A stretch of 64,000 nucleotides of DNA from Phocaeicola massiliensis B84634 = Timone 84634 = DSM 17679 = JCM 13223 (GCF_000382445.1 NZ_KB905472.1:2935603-2999602), one strand, 5' to 3'. Counted from the stretch's first letter, positions 19,851 through 29,163 are shown. Notes: generated from the letters alone by a model not told the origin. Numbers and translations: made by a program.

Positions 19851-22076
19851 TTATCGATACCAAATCTCTCCCGGTTCGGAACTCATCTCGAATTCCACAG
19901 TAGCCCCGTCCATTATCTGTTGATGGGTGATATAACTCTTATCGTATGGCTTTCCGTTCAACTTGACCGACCGGATATAGATATTCTCACGGTTGACAGC
20001 CGGTGCCAGCACTGTAAAAGTCTTCCCGTTGTCAAGATGCATACGCATTTCGGGAAATAACGGAGTCCCTATTTCATACTCACCACTTACGGGATTGACC
20101 GGATAAAAGCCCATGGCACTGAATACATACCAGGCAGACATCTGACCGCAATCTTCATTGCCGCACAATCCGGCAGGTGCATTGAAATAAAGATGATGCA
20201 TCACCTGTGCCACATACTTCTGAGTCTTCCACGGCTGACGTACTTTATTATACAAATAAATGACATGATGGCTCGGCTCATTGCCATGAGCATACTGCCC
20301 AATCATACCGGTGCTGAAAATAGGCAAATCCTCCTTCCCGGCAGGGATATACGTAAACATACTATCGAGCTTCTCTGCAAAGCGGTCTTTTCCTCCGACC
20401 AAAGTTATCAGTCCGCGAATATCCTGAGGCACAGACCATAAATACTGCCATCCGTTACTCTCGCAAATATGGGCTGTATAGTCATCGGGACAGAAAGGCC
20501 GGATAAAAACACCCTTGTCATCAACGGGCTGCATAAATCCTGTAGCGGGATTGAATACATTCTTGTAGTTTTGAGAACGCTTGTAAAACTCTTCCGCCAG
20601 TTCCGTCTTTCCCATCTTGCGCGCCATCTCTGCAATGCAATAATCATCAAAAGCATACTCCAGTGTTTTGGAAAGCGACCAATTGTCGGCATTATACTCA
20701 TCTTTTATATTATAAGGAATATAACCGAGCTTCTTATAAAGCCCGATTCCCCGATAATTGTCCAAGTTGGCAGTGGCGACACAGGCCTTCAATGCTTTCT
20801 CTGCATCAAAGTCACCTATTCCTTTCAAATAAGCATCCACAATGACGGGAACAGCATGATAGCCAATCATCATATCAGTCTCACTACCCCAAAAGTTCCA
20901 AACCGGAAGCCGGCCGTTTTGGTCATAAAAAGCAAGAAAAGACTTTATCATGTCATTGGTGCGGACAGGCTCGGTATAAGTAAGAAGCGGATGGGCGGCA
21001 CGATAAGTATCCCATAAAGAAAAAGTGCCATAGTTCACCCAGCCATCGGCTTTATGTATTTTCTTATCAGGTCCATAATACGAACCGTCCACATCACTAA
21101 AGACAGTGGGCGCTATCATGGTGCGATACAAAGCCGTATAGAAATTCACCTTGTCATCCAAGTCACAGATGCCCCTGACCTCTATCTTCCCAAGCTGACG
21201 GTTCCAATTCTCTTTGGTCTCCGCCACATACTTATCAAAGTCATTATGAGGAGCCTCAGCCGCCAGGTTTCCAGCTGCCCCTTCCATGCTTACTCCCGAA
21301 AGAGCCGTACACAACACTATCTCTTCCCCATCGGTCGTATCAAAGTTGAAACGTGCCACGTATGCAGTACCTATGGTCTTGCCATCCTGTATGATGGCGG
21401 TAGTATCTATTTCGGAAGACCGGAACGGTTTGGAAAAACGGGTACGGAAGAAAACACGCTGTCCACGTGCCCAACCGTCAGAGAACCGATATCCCTGTAT
21501 GGTGCATGAGTCCACCACCTCGATATGGGAGTCTTGTGTGAAATCCCAGTTCATCGCCTTCTTCAAATTCAGGAATACGGCAGACTGCGCTTTTGGGAAA
21601 GTGTAACGCTGAATGCCACAACGCTCCGTGGCAGTCAACTCCACATTTATATTATAATCTTTCAGCAATACACGGTAATATCCTGCAGAAGCCTCTTCAT
21701 CCGAATGCCGGAACTTGGAATGAATGCCCAAAGGCGCTTCAGCTTCACGATAAGGAAGGGTGACAGGCATGTAGGAAATGTCGTACAAATCACCGGCCCC
21801 TGTTCCCGACAAATGCGTGTGACTGAAACCGGCAATGGTACTGTCGGGATAATAATAACCCGAAATACGGTCCCAACCGGGCAAGCCGTTATCCGGACTC
21901 AACTGAACCATGCCAAACGGTGCCTGAGCACCGGGATAGGTATTCCCGGTAAAATCTGTTCCGATAAACGGATTTACCAATAAACTATAATCAACAGCCG
22001 ACGCCGGCTGCCTATCAGATATACATGCTCCAAATATCACCAGAAAAAACAAAAACGAGAGAAGAGGTGTCTTCAT
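19851..22076 (-). CDS. GH92 alpha-mannosidase lipoprotein (first in operon)
   Basis: A 741-residue GH92 enzyme with lipoprotein signal (LVIFGACISD). Motifs: VNPFIGTDFTGNTYPGAQAP, SGTGAGDLYD, WDTYRAAHPL, DMMIGYHAVPVIVDAYLKG, CESNGWQYLWSVPQD, HGNEPSHH and GNEDCGQMSAWYVFSAMGFY. It differs from the second copy at several loops, so the three enzymes probably divide different linkages or branches among themselves. I start at the ATG at 22074-22076, since an upstream TTG is weak. It is the promoter-proximal gene. Confidence 0.93.
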   Translation of the reverse strand: MKTPLLSFLFFLVIFGACISDRQPASAVDYSLLVNPFIGTDFTGNTYPGAQAPFGMVQLSPDNGLPGWDRISGYYYPDSTIAGFSHTHLSGTGAGDLYDISYMPVTLPYREAEAPLGIHSKFRHSDEEASAGYYRVLLKDYNINVELTATERCGIQRYTFPKAQSAVFLNLKKAMNWDFTQDSHIEVVDSCTIQGYRFSDGWARGQRVFFRTRFSKPFRSSEIDTTAIIQDGKTIGTAYVARFNFDTTDGEEIVLCTALSGVSMEGAAGNLAAEAPHNDFDKYVAETKENWNRQLGKIEVRGICDLDDKVNFYTALYRTMIAPTVFSDVDGSYYGPDKKIHKADGWVNYGTFSLWDTYRAAHPLLTYTEPVRTNDMIKSFLAFYDQNGRLPVWNFWGSETDMMIGYHAVPVIVDAYLKGIGDFDAEKALKACVATANLDNYRGIGLYKKLGYIPYNIKDEYNADNWSLSKTLEYAFDDYCIAEMARKMGKTELAEEFYKRSQNYKNVFNPATGFMQPVDDKGVFIRPFCPDDYTAHICESNGWQYLWSVPQDIRGLITLVGGKDRFAEKLDSMFTYIPAGKEDLPIFSTGMIGQYAHGNEPSHHVIYLYNKVRQPWKTQKYVAQVMHHLYFNAPAGLCGNEDCGQMSAWYVFSAMGFYPVNPVSGEYEIGTPLFPEMRMHLDNGKTFTVLAPAVNRENIYIRSVKLNGKPYDKSYITHQQIMDGATVEFEMSSEPGEIWYR

Positions 22077-22108
22077 ACTATACAAAGAATTTCATTATTA
22101 CTCTATTA

Positions 22109-22159
22109 CAAAAATACATATTATAATCACAACAGCAACCTTTCCTATCAAACACTTCA
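22109..22159 (-). promoter_or_regulatory. Promoter of the GH92 operon
   Basis: A minus-strand TATTTTTG -7 box (22109-22116) lies about 33 bp before the start. An upstream CTGTTGTG and a TGAAGTGTTT box match the GH130 promoter in order and spacing. Confidence 0.65.
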
Positions 22160-22286
22160 TTTTTTTCCGATTATTTTTCTCATTCCAGGTATAAGAAACA
22201 ATAAAATAAAGAAAGTCTTTTGATAGGAACCTAGAAGTTTTTTTGTATGTTTGTCCATTATATTATTGAAAAACACAACTTAAACA

Positions 22287-22973
22287 ATGAAAAAGAGCGA
22301 TTTTACCTTTCTTTTGGTGGCTACAGCCATTTTTCTCCCCTTCTTTATAAGCGATGATGCTTATGAATGGTACAAAACCTTTAACGCCACCCATGGCATG
22401 GTCATGAGTTTCCTGAAGTTTGCCATCCTTTCTACCATGGGCGAAATGATCGGACTGCGCATCAGCACCGGTGTTTATATCAACCGGACTTTCGGAATCA
22501 TTCCCCGGATGGTGGTATGGGGACTGCTTGGCATGGGCATCAATATGGCAATGATTATCTTCTCAAAAGGAGTGCCGATGTTTATGGAATATATGGGTAT
22601 GGCAAATGCTTCCTCCACCATCAACGGAGAGATGTGTTTTGAGAAAATAATGATAGCATTAGCCATATCGGTAGCCATGAACAGCATTTTTGCCCCCGTC
22701 TTTATGACTCTTCACAAGATAACCGACACCCACATAGGTCACTGCGGCGGTTCGGTAAAGGCACTACTCACTCCCATCCCCATGAAACGGATTATGACGG
22801 AACTGAACTGGGCAGTGTTGTGGGGATTCGTATTCAAGAAAACCATTCCTTTGTTCTGGTATCCGGCACATACCATCACTTTCCTGCTCCCTCCGAATAT
22901 GAGAGTGCTGTTTGCCGCCATATTGGGCATCGTACTGGGAGTGTTGTTGGCCGTTGCAGCCAAAAAGAAATAA
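22287..22973 (+). CDS. Membrane protein, Mpv17/PMP22-like
   Basis: A 228-residue membrane protein with about four hydrophobic helices (FTFLLVATAIFLPFFI, VVWGLLGMGINMAMIIF, IMIALAISVAMNSIFAPVFM, LFAAILGIVLGVLLAVA). The central and C-terminal part, with FAPVFMTLHKITDTHI and LNWAVLWGFVFKKTIPLFWY, recalls Bacteroidetes proteins annotated as Mpv17/PMP22-like. The function is not known. It is divergent from the GH92 operon and ends at a strong terminator. Confidence 0.55.
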   Translation: MKKSDFTFLLVATAIFLPFFISDDAYEWYKTFNATHGMVMSFLKFAILSTMGEMIGLRISTGVYINRTFGIIPRMVVWGLLGMGINMAMIIFSKGVPMFMEYMGMANASSTINGEMCFEKIMIALAISVAMNSIFAPVFMTLHKITDTHIGHCGGSVKALLTPIPMKRIMTELNWAVLWGFVFKKTIPLFWYPAHTITFLLPPNMRVLFAAILGIVLGVLLAVAAKKK

Positions 22974-23025
22974 AAAAGTAAGCGAAAGTCCCGATGTCTT
23001 TCAAGCCGGACTTTCGCTTACTTTT
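22974..23025 (+). terminator. Long bidirectional terminator
   Basis: An 18-bp perfect stem, AAAAGTAAGCGAAAGTCC with its complement at 23008-23025, and a 16-nt loop directly after the stop at 22973. T-runs lie on both sides, so it may also serve the minus-strand lysO genes. Confidence 0.9.
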
Positions 23026-23079
23026 CATATTATCCTTATCTCCCGCCTTATTTTCCTTCGAATAAACAAAAGCAAAGAT

Positions 23080-23700
23080 TTATAAATTACAAAAGAATGA
23101 AACAAACACAGGAACACTCATGTCAATCAAGATTCCATGAAAAATAGCAATCGGAATCATGTCTTTTCCCGAATACCGGGTAATAGAAGGTAATAATACA
23201 TCCATTGAATTAACTCCGGCAGCAGAAATAGGTGCCAGCCTCCCAAAGTATTTCCGAATAAGAGGAGCACCGAGAAGTGCCATCATTTCACGAAAAATAT
23301 TTGCCAAAAGAGCAATTGTTCCTAACTCTGTGGCTAACTGTAATCCCATAGAAGGTTCTTTGAACTGTGTAATCAAAATAGAAGAAAGGGAATAATAGGC
23401 AAAGCCACTTCCCACCGCCATGCAGTCAAAAACACTCCACTGGGTTAATAACAAACTGGCAAATGCCGAAAAAAGCAACGTTCCTGTAATAGTAGCAACA
23501 GGCACCAGCAGCATTTTGAATCGCAAACTTTTAATCAACTCTTTTAATTGTCTGTTACATCCAATCCCAATTCCAACTTGCAACATCAATGCATACAACA
23601 CATACATGGAAACATTGTGTGTAGAAAACCGGAACTCATTGGCTGCTCCTATCAAACAACCGACACAGAAAAACGCCACAACAATCAAACTACCTTTCAT
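23080..23700 (-). CDS. lysO: Lysine exporter LysO, C-terminal half
   Basis: A 206-residue membrane protein matching the DUF340/LysO C-terminal region, with helices such as VLYALMLQVGIGIGCNRQ, VGSGFAYYSLSSILITQ and ATELGTIALLANIFREM. LysO exports lysine and protects against its analogues. Here the protein is in two parts: this gene begins 4 bp before the stop of the N-terminal half (ATGA overlap), so they are translationally coupled and probably form one carrier. The split form is known in Bacteroidetes. It ends about 55 bp from the bidirectional terminator. Confidence 0.82.
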   Translation of the reverse strand: MKGSLIVVAFFCVGCLIGAANEFRFSTHNVSMYVLYALMLQVGIGIGCNRQLKELIKSLRFKMLLVPVATITGTLLFSAFASLLLTQWSVFDCMAVGSGFAYYSLSSILITQFKEPSMGLQLATELGTIALLANIFREMMALLGAPLIRKYFGRLAPISAAGVNSMDVLLPSITRYSGKDMIPIAIFHGILIDMSVPVFVSFFCNL

Positions 23701-24002
23701 TCGTTACCTCCTTTCTTAAAAAATAAATGAAACACCAGGAAAGATGCCAGTAAACTACCTAAAATACTTAAAGTTGCAAGTACAATGGCCTGCCATCCGA
23801 ATTTCCCTATATTATTAATAATTAAGCTATTGGAACCTATTGAAAGCCCCAGAACAAAAAGCAACAGGAATATGGTAAGAGAAATACTTTTCTCTACTTT
23901 TTGCAAAAATCGTAAATCACGCAACAGATATCCAATGCCGATACCTGTAAACATTATAGATATAATAGTAAACATAAAATAGCTACTTTTAGAATGAAAC
24001 AT
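23697..24002 (-). CDS. lysO: Lysine exporter LysO, N-terminal half
   Basis: A 101-residue protein with three hydrophobic helices (FTIISIMFTGIGIGYLLRD, ISLTIFLLLFVLGLSIGSN, IVLATLSILGSLLASFLVFH). This matches the N-terminal part of LysO, including the LFVLGLSIGSN motif. It overlaps the C-terminal half by ATGA. The start is the ATG at 24000-24002; an alternative is the internal Met at 23975. A TATCTTTGC promoter lies 220 bp upstream, leaving a long leader. Confidence 0.78.
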   Translation of the reverse strand: MFHSKSSYFMFTIISIMFTGIGIGYLLRDLRFLQKVEKSISLTIFLLLFVLGLSIGSNSLIINNIGKFGWQAIVLATLSILGSLLASFLVFHLFFKKGGNE

Positions 24003-24107
24003 AGATTCTGATGACTAAAAACAAAGTCACCACTAATATACTTTTCATTTCCACAGCCTGTTGGAATGAAGAAAAAATAGAATGGATAAAACTCAAATAA
24101 ACCCGCT

Positions 24108-24198
24108 GAACCAATGCACGTGTACAATGAAGCTGTTACACAGGCTTTCTCGTTCCCATCTAACGCTATATGTGCTATATGTAGAGCATAATTGGTTC
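24108..24198 (-). ncRNA. Possible structured 5' leader of the lysO pair
   Basis: An 8-bp closing stem (GAACCAAT at the transcript 5' side, ATTGGTTC at the 3' side) encloses about 75 nt. Inside it are a hairpin of the type AAGCCTGT-GTA-ACAGCTT and a repeated CATATAG element. The stem begins about 15 nt after the predicted start site, and over 100 nt of leader remain before lysO. I cannot match it to a known riboswitch; the lysine-riboswitch core is not seen. Confidence 0.35.
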
Positions 24199-24219
24199 AT
24201 ATTATCTATAAATTTTGGT

Positions 24220-24228
24220 GCAAAGATA
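24220..24228 (-). promoter_or_regulatory. -7 box for the lysO leader
   Basis: The complement reads TATCTTTGC, a full TAnnTTTG match. It is 218 bp before the lysO start. Confidence 0.55.
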
Positions 24229-24482
24229 ACCGTTATTCGCATATTTACCAAATAAATATTCATAATTAACCCTATTCCACACAAAAAAGAGATGTTCGTT
24301 TGTGATAATATTTAAATGATTTCTTATATATCTATGAACCTGCTTTATATGGTTCGATATTTAACCTTTAAAGTATCGGTAAAAATTTACTAGTATTGTG
24401 AAAAAACATCCTGCTTTTTATTTTTGTTTTCACTTTTCCTTGTACCTTTGACGCAAATACTTGAATCTTATTAATCGAAAAT

Positions 24483-25373
24483 ATGATAAACACTGAATTA
24501 TTCAAAGAAGTATCCCCCTTGTCATCCAAGGATTGTTTCATTTTGATAGAGCGCCAGAAAACGAACTTTAATTTTCCTATCCATATACATCCCGAGTGTG
24601 AACTGAATTTCATTGAGAACGCCAAAGGAGCACAACGCATTGTGGGTGACTCTATCGAGGAGATAGACGAAGAGGAATTGGTATTGGTGACCAATCCCCA
24701 CTTGGAGCACGCTTGGAAAGACTATCGCAATGTATCGAAAAACATCCATGAAATTACCATCCAGTTTCATCCCGACTTATTGACCGACACTTTCCTCAAT
24801 AAGAACCAAATGATTAGCATACGACAACTTTTCCGCCATGCCGAAAGGGGTGTCGCATTCAGCCGGGAATCCATAGCTAAGGTGCGTCCGTTGCTGAAAA
24901 CCCTTACCTGCGAGAACGACAGCTTTTATTCCCTGATTAAGTTGCTCATCATTCTGCATGAGTTATCGATAGACAAAGGTATGCGTGAATTATCCACCGG
25001 ACAGTTTGCCGCAAATGTCATGCATCAGCATTCTTCCGACGAGAGCTTGGGTAGGGTGATGGATTACCTCAGCCGGCATTATTCCGAAGTCATCCGCCTA
25101 TCGGAAGTGGCGGAAATGGTAAATATGAGCGAATCCTCGTTCTGCCGTTTCTTTAAGCAACATACTTCCAAGAGTTTTATTGACTTCCTTACAGATATCC
25201 GTTTGGGGGCTGCTTCACGAGCCTTGATAGACTCTTCTTTGTCGATAGCTGAAATTGGATATGACTGTGGATTCAATAATTTATCCAATTTCAACCGCAT
25301 CTTTAAAAAGAAAAAGGGAGTCACACCAAGTGAGTTTCGGGACAACTACCGTAAAAATAAAACGATTATTTAA
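24483..25373 (+). CDS. AraC-family transcriptional regulator with cupin sensor
   Basis: A 296-residue regulator. The N-terminal cupin-like domain (NFPIHIHPECELNFIENAKG, about residues 29-110) probably binds a sugar or other small ligand. The C-terminal double HTH runs from about residue 195 (VIRLSEVAEMVNMSESSFCR, then SIAEIGYDCGFNNLSNFNRI and GVTPSEFRDNYR). It is divergent from the lysO pair and overlaps the end of the next gene tail-to-tail by 8 bp. Its targets cannot be told; the SusC/SusD locus at 29 kb or the neighbouring lipoprotein pair are candidates. Confidence 0.88.
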   Translation: MINTELFKEVSPLSSKDCFILIERQKTNFNFPIHIHPECELNFIENAKGAQRIVGDSIEEIDEEELVLVTNPHLEHAWKDYRNVSKNIHEITIQFHPDLLTDTFLNKNQMISIRQLFRHAERGVAFSRESIAKVRPLLKTLTCENDSFYSLIKLLIILHELSIDKGMRELSTGQFAANVMHQHSSDESLGRVMDYLSRHYSEVIRLSEVAEMVNMSESSFCRFFKQHTSKSFIDFLTDIRLGAASRALIDSSLSIAEIGYDCGFNNLSNFNRIFKKKKGVTPSEFRDNYRKNKTII

Positions 25374-26814
25374 ATGGTTCTGCAGGACTATTTAGATAAA
25401 TCTCTTTAATGTCTACAGCATCAAAAGGAAGTGGACTCTTCGATAGTTCAGGAATGTTGTAGGACTTGAATGTATGGAAATAATGTGCCGGGTCCTGTTG
25501 CGGCAAGACAAATGGCTTGTAAATCTTTCCTTCCTTATCTATATAGGCAAAATAAGGCTTGCCATATTGTCCGTCTCCCCGTTTGCTGGCGAAGACAAAC
25601 CAATGACTGTTTGACGACCAGCTGTGATAAGTGTCCGAGCGATCCGAGTTTGCAGCACTGCACTCATGGATGGTCTCTGTAGACAGATTCAGTATGTATA
25701 GGTCTGTTTCCCGATGCCAGATGGGAAAGGTGCCATAGTCGGCTATGGTGAACAGCAGGTATTTACCATCGGGAGACGCTTTGGGAAAACAGACGGAGCC
25801 TTGTTGTTCGCGTGCATTCCATAAGGTGTCTGCCTGTTTCCCCCAAGAACCGTTTTCCTGATCAAAACCGATGCGGCAAAGCGAATAGCGTAACTGGCAG
25901 ATACTGTCCGGCAACGTGGTTTGTGGAGCCGAGCAATAATAAATATGTTTTCCGTCTGCCGAGAAAGTAGGGAAAGTTTCCAATACTTTTTTATCCCGGG
26001 TAAGCGGAGAAAGAATCATCCGATTCTGTTCAAAGTCGGCAATTGCCAAATCGGATTCGGTATCATAAACTTCCAGACGTTTGCTGCCTTGGGCATGAAA
26101 AGCAGGTATGATGATATTAGACGAGAACACTGCATAACGTCCGGACGGATGGAAGTCTCCATAAACCGCCGCTGAAATCATGGAATCATTTTTGAGGCTG
26201 AGCTTACGTAACTTTCCATCGCGGTTGAGGATGGTTCCTCCGTTTTTCCCACGCAGATGAAACATGGAAAGCCGACCGCTTTGCTTTCCGTAAGTATGAC
26301 AATTCATACAATTACCACCTGTCAGTTTATTGTCCGCTATGACCTTTTCGCTGAAATCTTCCAAACTCCTTTCACATAGTTGCAGGTTATTCCAGACTTC
26401 ATATCCCGGCTCTATGAGGCGGTAGCTCAGATAGCCGTCTATTGCCTCGGCAGCTACCTGCCATTGAAAGGAGGGATATTCCAGCCATTTGCCCTTCATC
26501 AAGGCCGTTACACGTACTTGCACCGATTTCCCTTTTTGTTGCAGCAACAGTTTCTTCCATTTGCCGATGGGAAAACGGGCTTTGTCTTTACCCGATATCC
26601 GCAGACTGTCCGTATCTCCGTAGGCAGTGACCTGCAATCCTTCAGCTCCTTCTATCATAAAATTCAGAGGAGCTATATTATAAGGTATAGTAATGTCGGT
26701 ATAGTCGGGATAGATGGGAGCACATTCTTTTACGCGCGTCACATTCTCGGGAATGGGAGTACATGCCGCCAGTCCCGCCAGCCAAAATATGAAAAACAAC
26801 TGCATCTTATTCAT
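25366..26814 (-). CDS. Lipoprotein with c-type heme motif and TolB-like propeller
   Basis: About 482 residues. It has a lipoprotein signal (lipobox LAAC, Cys18), a beta-type N-terminal region, a c-type heme-binding motif CMNCH at residues 169-173, and PD40/TolB-like beta-propeller blades (SADGKHIYYCS, SPDGKYLLFTIADYG, SSNSHWFVFASKRG). In Bacteroidetes such proteins are annotated as TolB-like or cytochrome-related, but no function is established to my knowledge. I take the ATG at 26812-26814. The ATG at 26821-26823, overlapping the stop of the preceding gene as TAATG, is equally possible and would indicate translational coupling. Confidence 0.7.
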   Translation of the reverse strand: MNKMQLFFIFWLAGLAACTPIPENVTRVKECAPIYPDYTDITIPYNIAPLNFMIEGAEGLQVTAYGDTDSLRISGKDKARFPIGKWKKLLLQQKGKSVQVRVTALMKGKWLEYPSFQWQVAAEAIDGYLSYRLIEPGYEVWNNLQLCERSLEDFSEKVIADNKLTGGNCMNCHTYGKQSGRLSMFHLRGKNGGTILNRDGKLRKLSLKNDSMISAAVYGDFHPSGRYAVFSSNIIIPAFHAQGSKRLEVYDTESDLAIADFEQNRMILSPLTRDKKVLETFPTFSADGKHIYYCSAPQTTLPDSICQLRYSLCRIGFDQENGSWGKQADTLWNAREQQGSVCFPKASPDGKYLLFTIADYGTFPIWHRETDLYILNLSTETIHECSAANSDRSDTYHSWSSNSHWFVFASKRGDGQYGKPYFAYIDKEGKIYKPFVLPQQDPAHYFHTFKSYNIPELSKSPLPFDAVDIKEIYLNSPAEPFK

Positions 26815-26822
26815 GATCAACA

Positions 26823-28412
26823 TTATTGAAATTGTGCAAACTGATAATAGTACCAATACGTTCTTCCGAATCTGCTTTCCAGTGCAGATGAATTGCCTTG
26901 TGTATGCAACCGGTTGTATTCATTAAAATCCTGTACGATGACAGGGTTTATGCCTGTGGATTTGATTTCACTACCGGTTGCCCGCTTTTGATAAAGATGA
27001 ATCAATAAAGCTTCTGCGTACAGACGGTTAGGTGCTCCGGTATGGTATCGCTTATAATCTTTCAGAAAAGCGGAGAGATCCTTCATCAGCAAATCGAAAC
27101 AAAGTAAATAATCCCGTGCCATTTGGTTGGCGGGATTGGCTTCCATCAACAGGTGAAGCGATTTTACGACATCAGTAGACGAAAGTCTCAGGGTATCTTT
27201 TTGGGGCAGGTACGAGCGTTTGTACTTCAGCCATTCCTTCACTTCCGGACTTTCCTTCCCCGGTGTGCGTTTTTTCGCCCATTCCTTGTAAAAGAGTGTG
27301 TTCGAGAGGATACGCAGATATTTTCGTGCCGCTTCGTTATCTCCGTTTATCAAATTGATTTCCGCCAGTCGCTGTACCATGCGTACACTCTTGTTCTGAG
27401 GAGAAAATATCATGCTTAAGAGGGAAGCGTGTTCTGCCATGGTCATATCGCCCAAGCGGAACCAGACCTCTCCAGACAATTGGGTGGAAAGATATGTCGA
27501 TTTTTCGTTCACAGGCATGAACAGACCCAATCCTGCCGGTTGGTAATAATCCATAAGCTTTTCCGGAAGATTGTTTTGCATGGCATTGGCCAGATTATAG
27601 CACACGGATATGGCATTTCCCGGAACACCGTCGTGTACCAATTCATTTATCTTGTCCCAATTCTCAAAATAGTCTTCGGTATTCAGGCCTAATATGCGCT
27701 CGTTCTCAAAATCAGGTGTTCCATACCAAAGCGTAGCCGGGAAAGAGTATGCTTGCGAAGGAATGACCAGATATTTGCGGGCAGCTAAGGGAGGCAGTGC
27801 CAAAGCGACCGGTATCATTCCGTAAATAACCACATAACTCTGTTTCCGCTTCAAGGCGGAAAGGATAGTAAGTAATGTGAAAGCAAACATACCATAACCG
27901 AACAGGCTATAGCATAACATGGTTCCGCAAATGCTTCCGATAAAGAAATCCCATTTTCCTTTTAATTTGTCTGTCAGCAAAAACAGGGACAAAGCACCGA
28001 TGAGTGAAAGGGTCGCCGAAAATGGATACTGAATTTGGCAGAAGCGCAGGCTTTCCCAAATAAAAACCACTATTGAAAAACCTATGGCTATCCATCGGTT
28101 GGTCCATTTACGGCAAGTGAAATAAGTCAATGTCCCTAATGCTGCCATAGTTAAGGCAACGACAGCTGCCCCCATATTGATATTATGGAAGAATTGAGTC
28201 AAAAAGTCACCCCCCAGACATGATAAGGGGGCGGGATGATTGAAATAATCGATAAATTGATCGACTGTATAAGTGAACAATAGCATTTGCTCTCGGTGAA
28301 GAAGATGATAAGGATAGGCGAAGCGGAAAAACAGAAAACAAGCTACTCCACTTATCGTCATACTTAAAAATAGATATCGGGTATCATGCTGCATAATTCT
28401 TTGTCTTTTCAT
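26823..28412 (-). CDS. Multi-pass membrane protein, DUF6057-like
   Basis: About 529 residues. The first 230 contain seven or more hydrophobic helices (YLFLSMTISGVACFLFFRF, GAAVVALTMAALGTLTYF, FFIGSICGTMLCYSLFGYG and others). The C-terminal 300 residues are soluble, helical and TPR-like (AEHASLLSMIFSPQNKSVRM, INGDNEAARKYLRILSNTLF). This fits the Bacteroidetes family DUF6057, of unknown function. The ATG at 28410-28412 lies after a TACTTTTGC -7 box; the longer frame begins with a TTG inside that box. Its stop overlaps the possible upstream start of the heme-motif lipoprotein. Confidence 0.6.
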   Translation of the reverse strand: MKRQRIMQHDTRYLFLSMTISGVACFLFFRFAYPYHLLHREQMLLFTYTVDQFIDYFNHPAPLSCLGGDFLTQFFHNINMGAAVVALTMAALGTLTYFTCRKWTNRWIAIGFSIVVFIWESLRFCQIQYPFSATLSLIGALSLFLLTDKLKGKWDFFIGSICGTMLCYSLFGYGMFAFTLLTILSALKRKQSYVVIYGMIPVALALPPLAARKYLVIPSQAYSFPATLWYGTPDFENERILGLNTEDYFENWDKINELVHDGVPGNAISVCYNLANAMQNNLPEKLMDYYQPAGLGLFMPVNEKSTYLSTQLSGEVWFRLGDMTMAEHASLLSMIFSPQNKSVRMVQRLAEINLINGDNEAARKYLRILSNTLFYKEWAKKRTPGKESPEVKEWLKYKRSYLPQKDTLRLSSTDVVKSLHLLMEANPANQMARDYLLCFDLLMKDLSAFLKDYKRYHTGAPNRLYAEALLIHLYQKRATGSEIKSTGINPVIVQDFNEYNRLHTQGNSSALESRFGRTYWYYYQFAQFQ

Positions 28413-28454
28413 TCTTTTTAGCAAGTTACATTCACTTTTCCCTTGTCTTTGCAA

Positions 28455-28905
28455 AAGTAGAGAAAAACGAAAAAGTCAATTAATATTATATTATCAACTT
28501 TTGATACTATTCACTCAATCTGTCATTCCCATCTTGATATTCCATTTTAATTACGTTATTTGCATTTATACCAAAAGAGTTTCTAACCATAAAGTTGAAA
28601 AGATACGATGCGTTCCTTGTATTATGTCCGTTTGGATATCTCTTTTCTCTCTACCAGCGATGGAGTGAAAGGAGTCTATACACACGCTTATAAAATGAAC
28701 CTTATTTTACGTTATCTATCATGTCACAGCATATTTTGTGGATGAAAAATATGGTTTTCTCTGTTACCAATCGGTCACCTCTTGAATAACTGGATGTTTT
28801 TTACCATTGATAAGATTTCATTATATAATGCTTGAATTGTATTTGTAGGTTGATAAAAGAAACGGGATATTTGCAATGTGAAAAATTAACCTTAAAATCA
28901 AATTT
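28455..28905. other. Intergenic stretch before the SusC locus
   Basis: About 450 bp of AT-rich sequence. I find no gene or RNA, only weak -7-like boxes. It may hold regulator sites for the SusC/SusD operon that I cannot identify. Confidence 0.4.
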
Positions 28906-29079
28906 ATGACAAAAACGATGAAATCTTTATTTCTATTGATTATTCTTTCGTTGGCGTTTGTTGGCTGTACAAGCCATAATATGACAGAGTGGAACAGGAG
29001 TATCCTTTGTATAATTTCTTGTTTTCTACTCATACGAAGCAAAATAGAAATTAATATAGTGCCTTTAACCTATAGATGA
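28906..29079 (+). CDS. Tiny lipoprotein or lipoprotein gene remnant
   Basis: A 57-codon frame begins MTKTMKSLFLLIILSLAFVG and continues into a good lipobox (FVGC), then TSHNMTEW before the sequence turns into an unlikely hydrophobic tail and stops. The signal peptide is convincing but no mature domain follows, so it is either a very short lipoprotein or the 5' end of a gene lost by deletion. It lies 84 bp before the SusC start, in the same direction. Confidence 0.4.
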   Translation: MTKTMKSLFLLIILSLAFVGCTSHNMTEWNRSILCIISCFLLIRSKIEINIVPLTYR

Positions 29080-29163
29080 TTCATTCTTAACGGTTTTGAT
29101 TCAATATGTTTTCAGACCGACAGACAAAGAGTGTTATTTTAATCAAATTCTAATACATATTTT

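Noticed and set aside
24003-24220. Classic lysine riboswitch before lysO
   Set aside because: The conserved core of that riboswitch is not found, only an unrelated possible structure.
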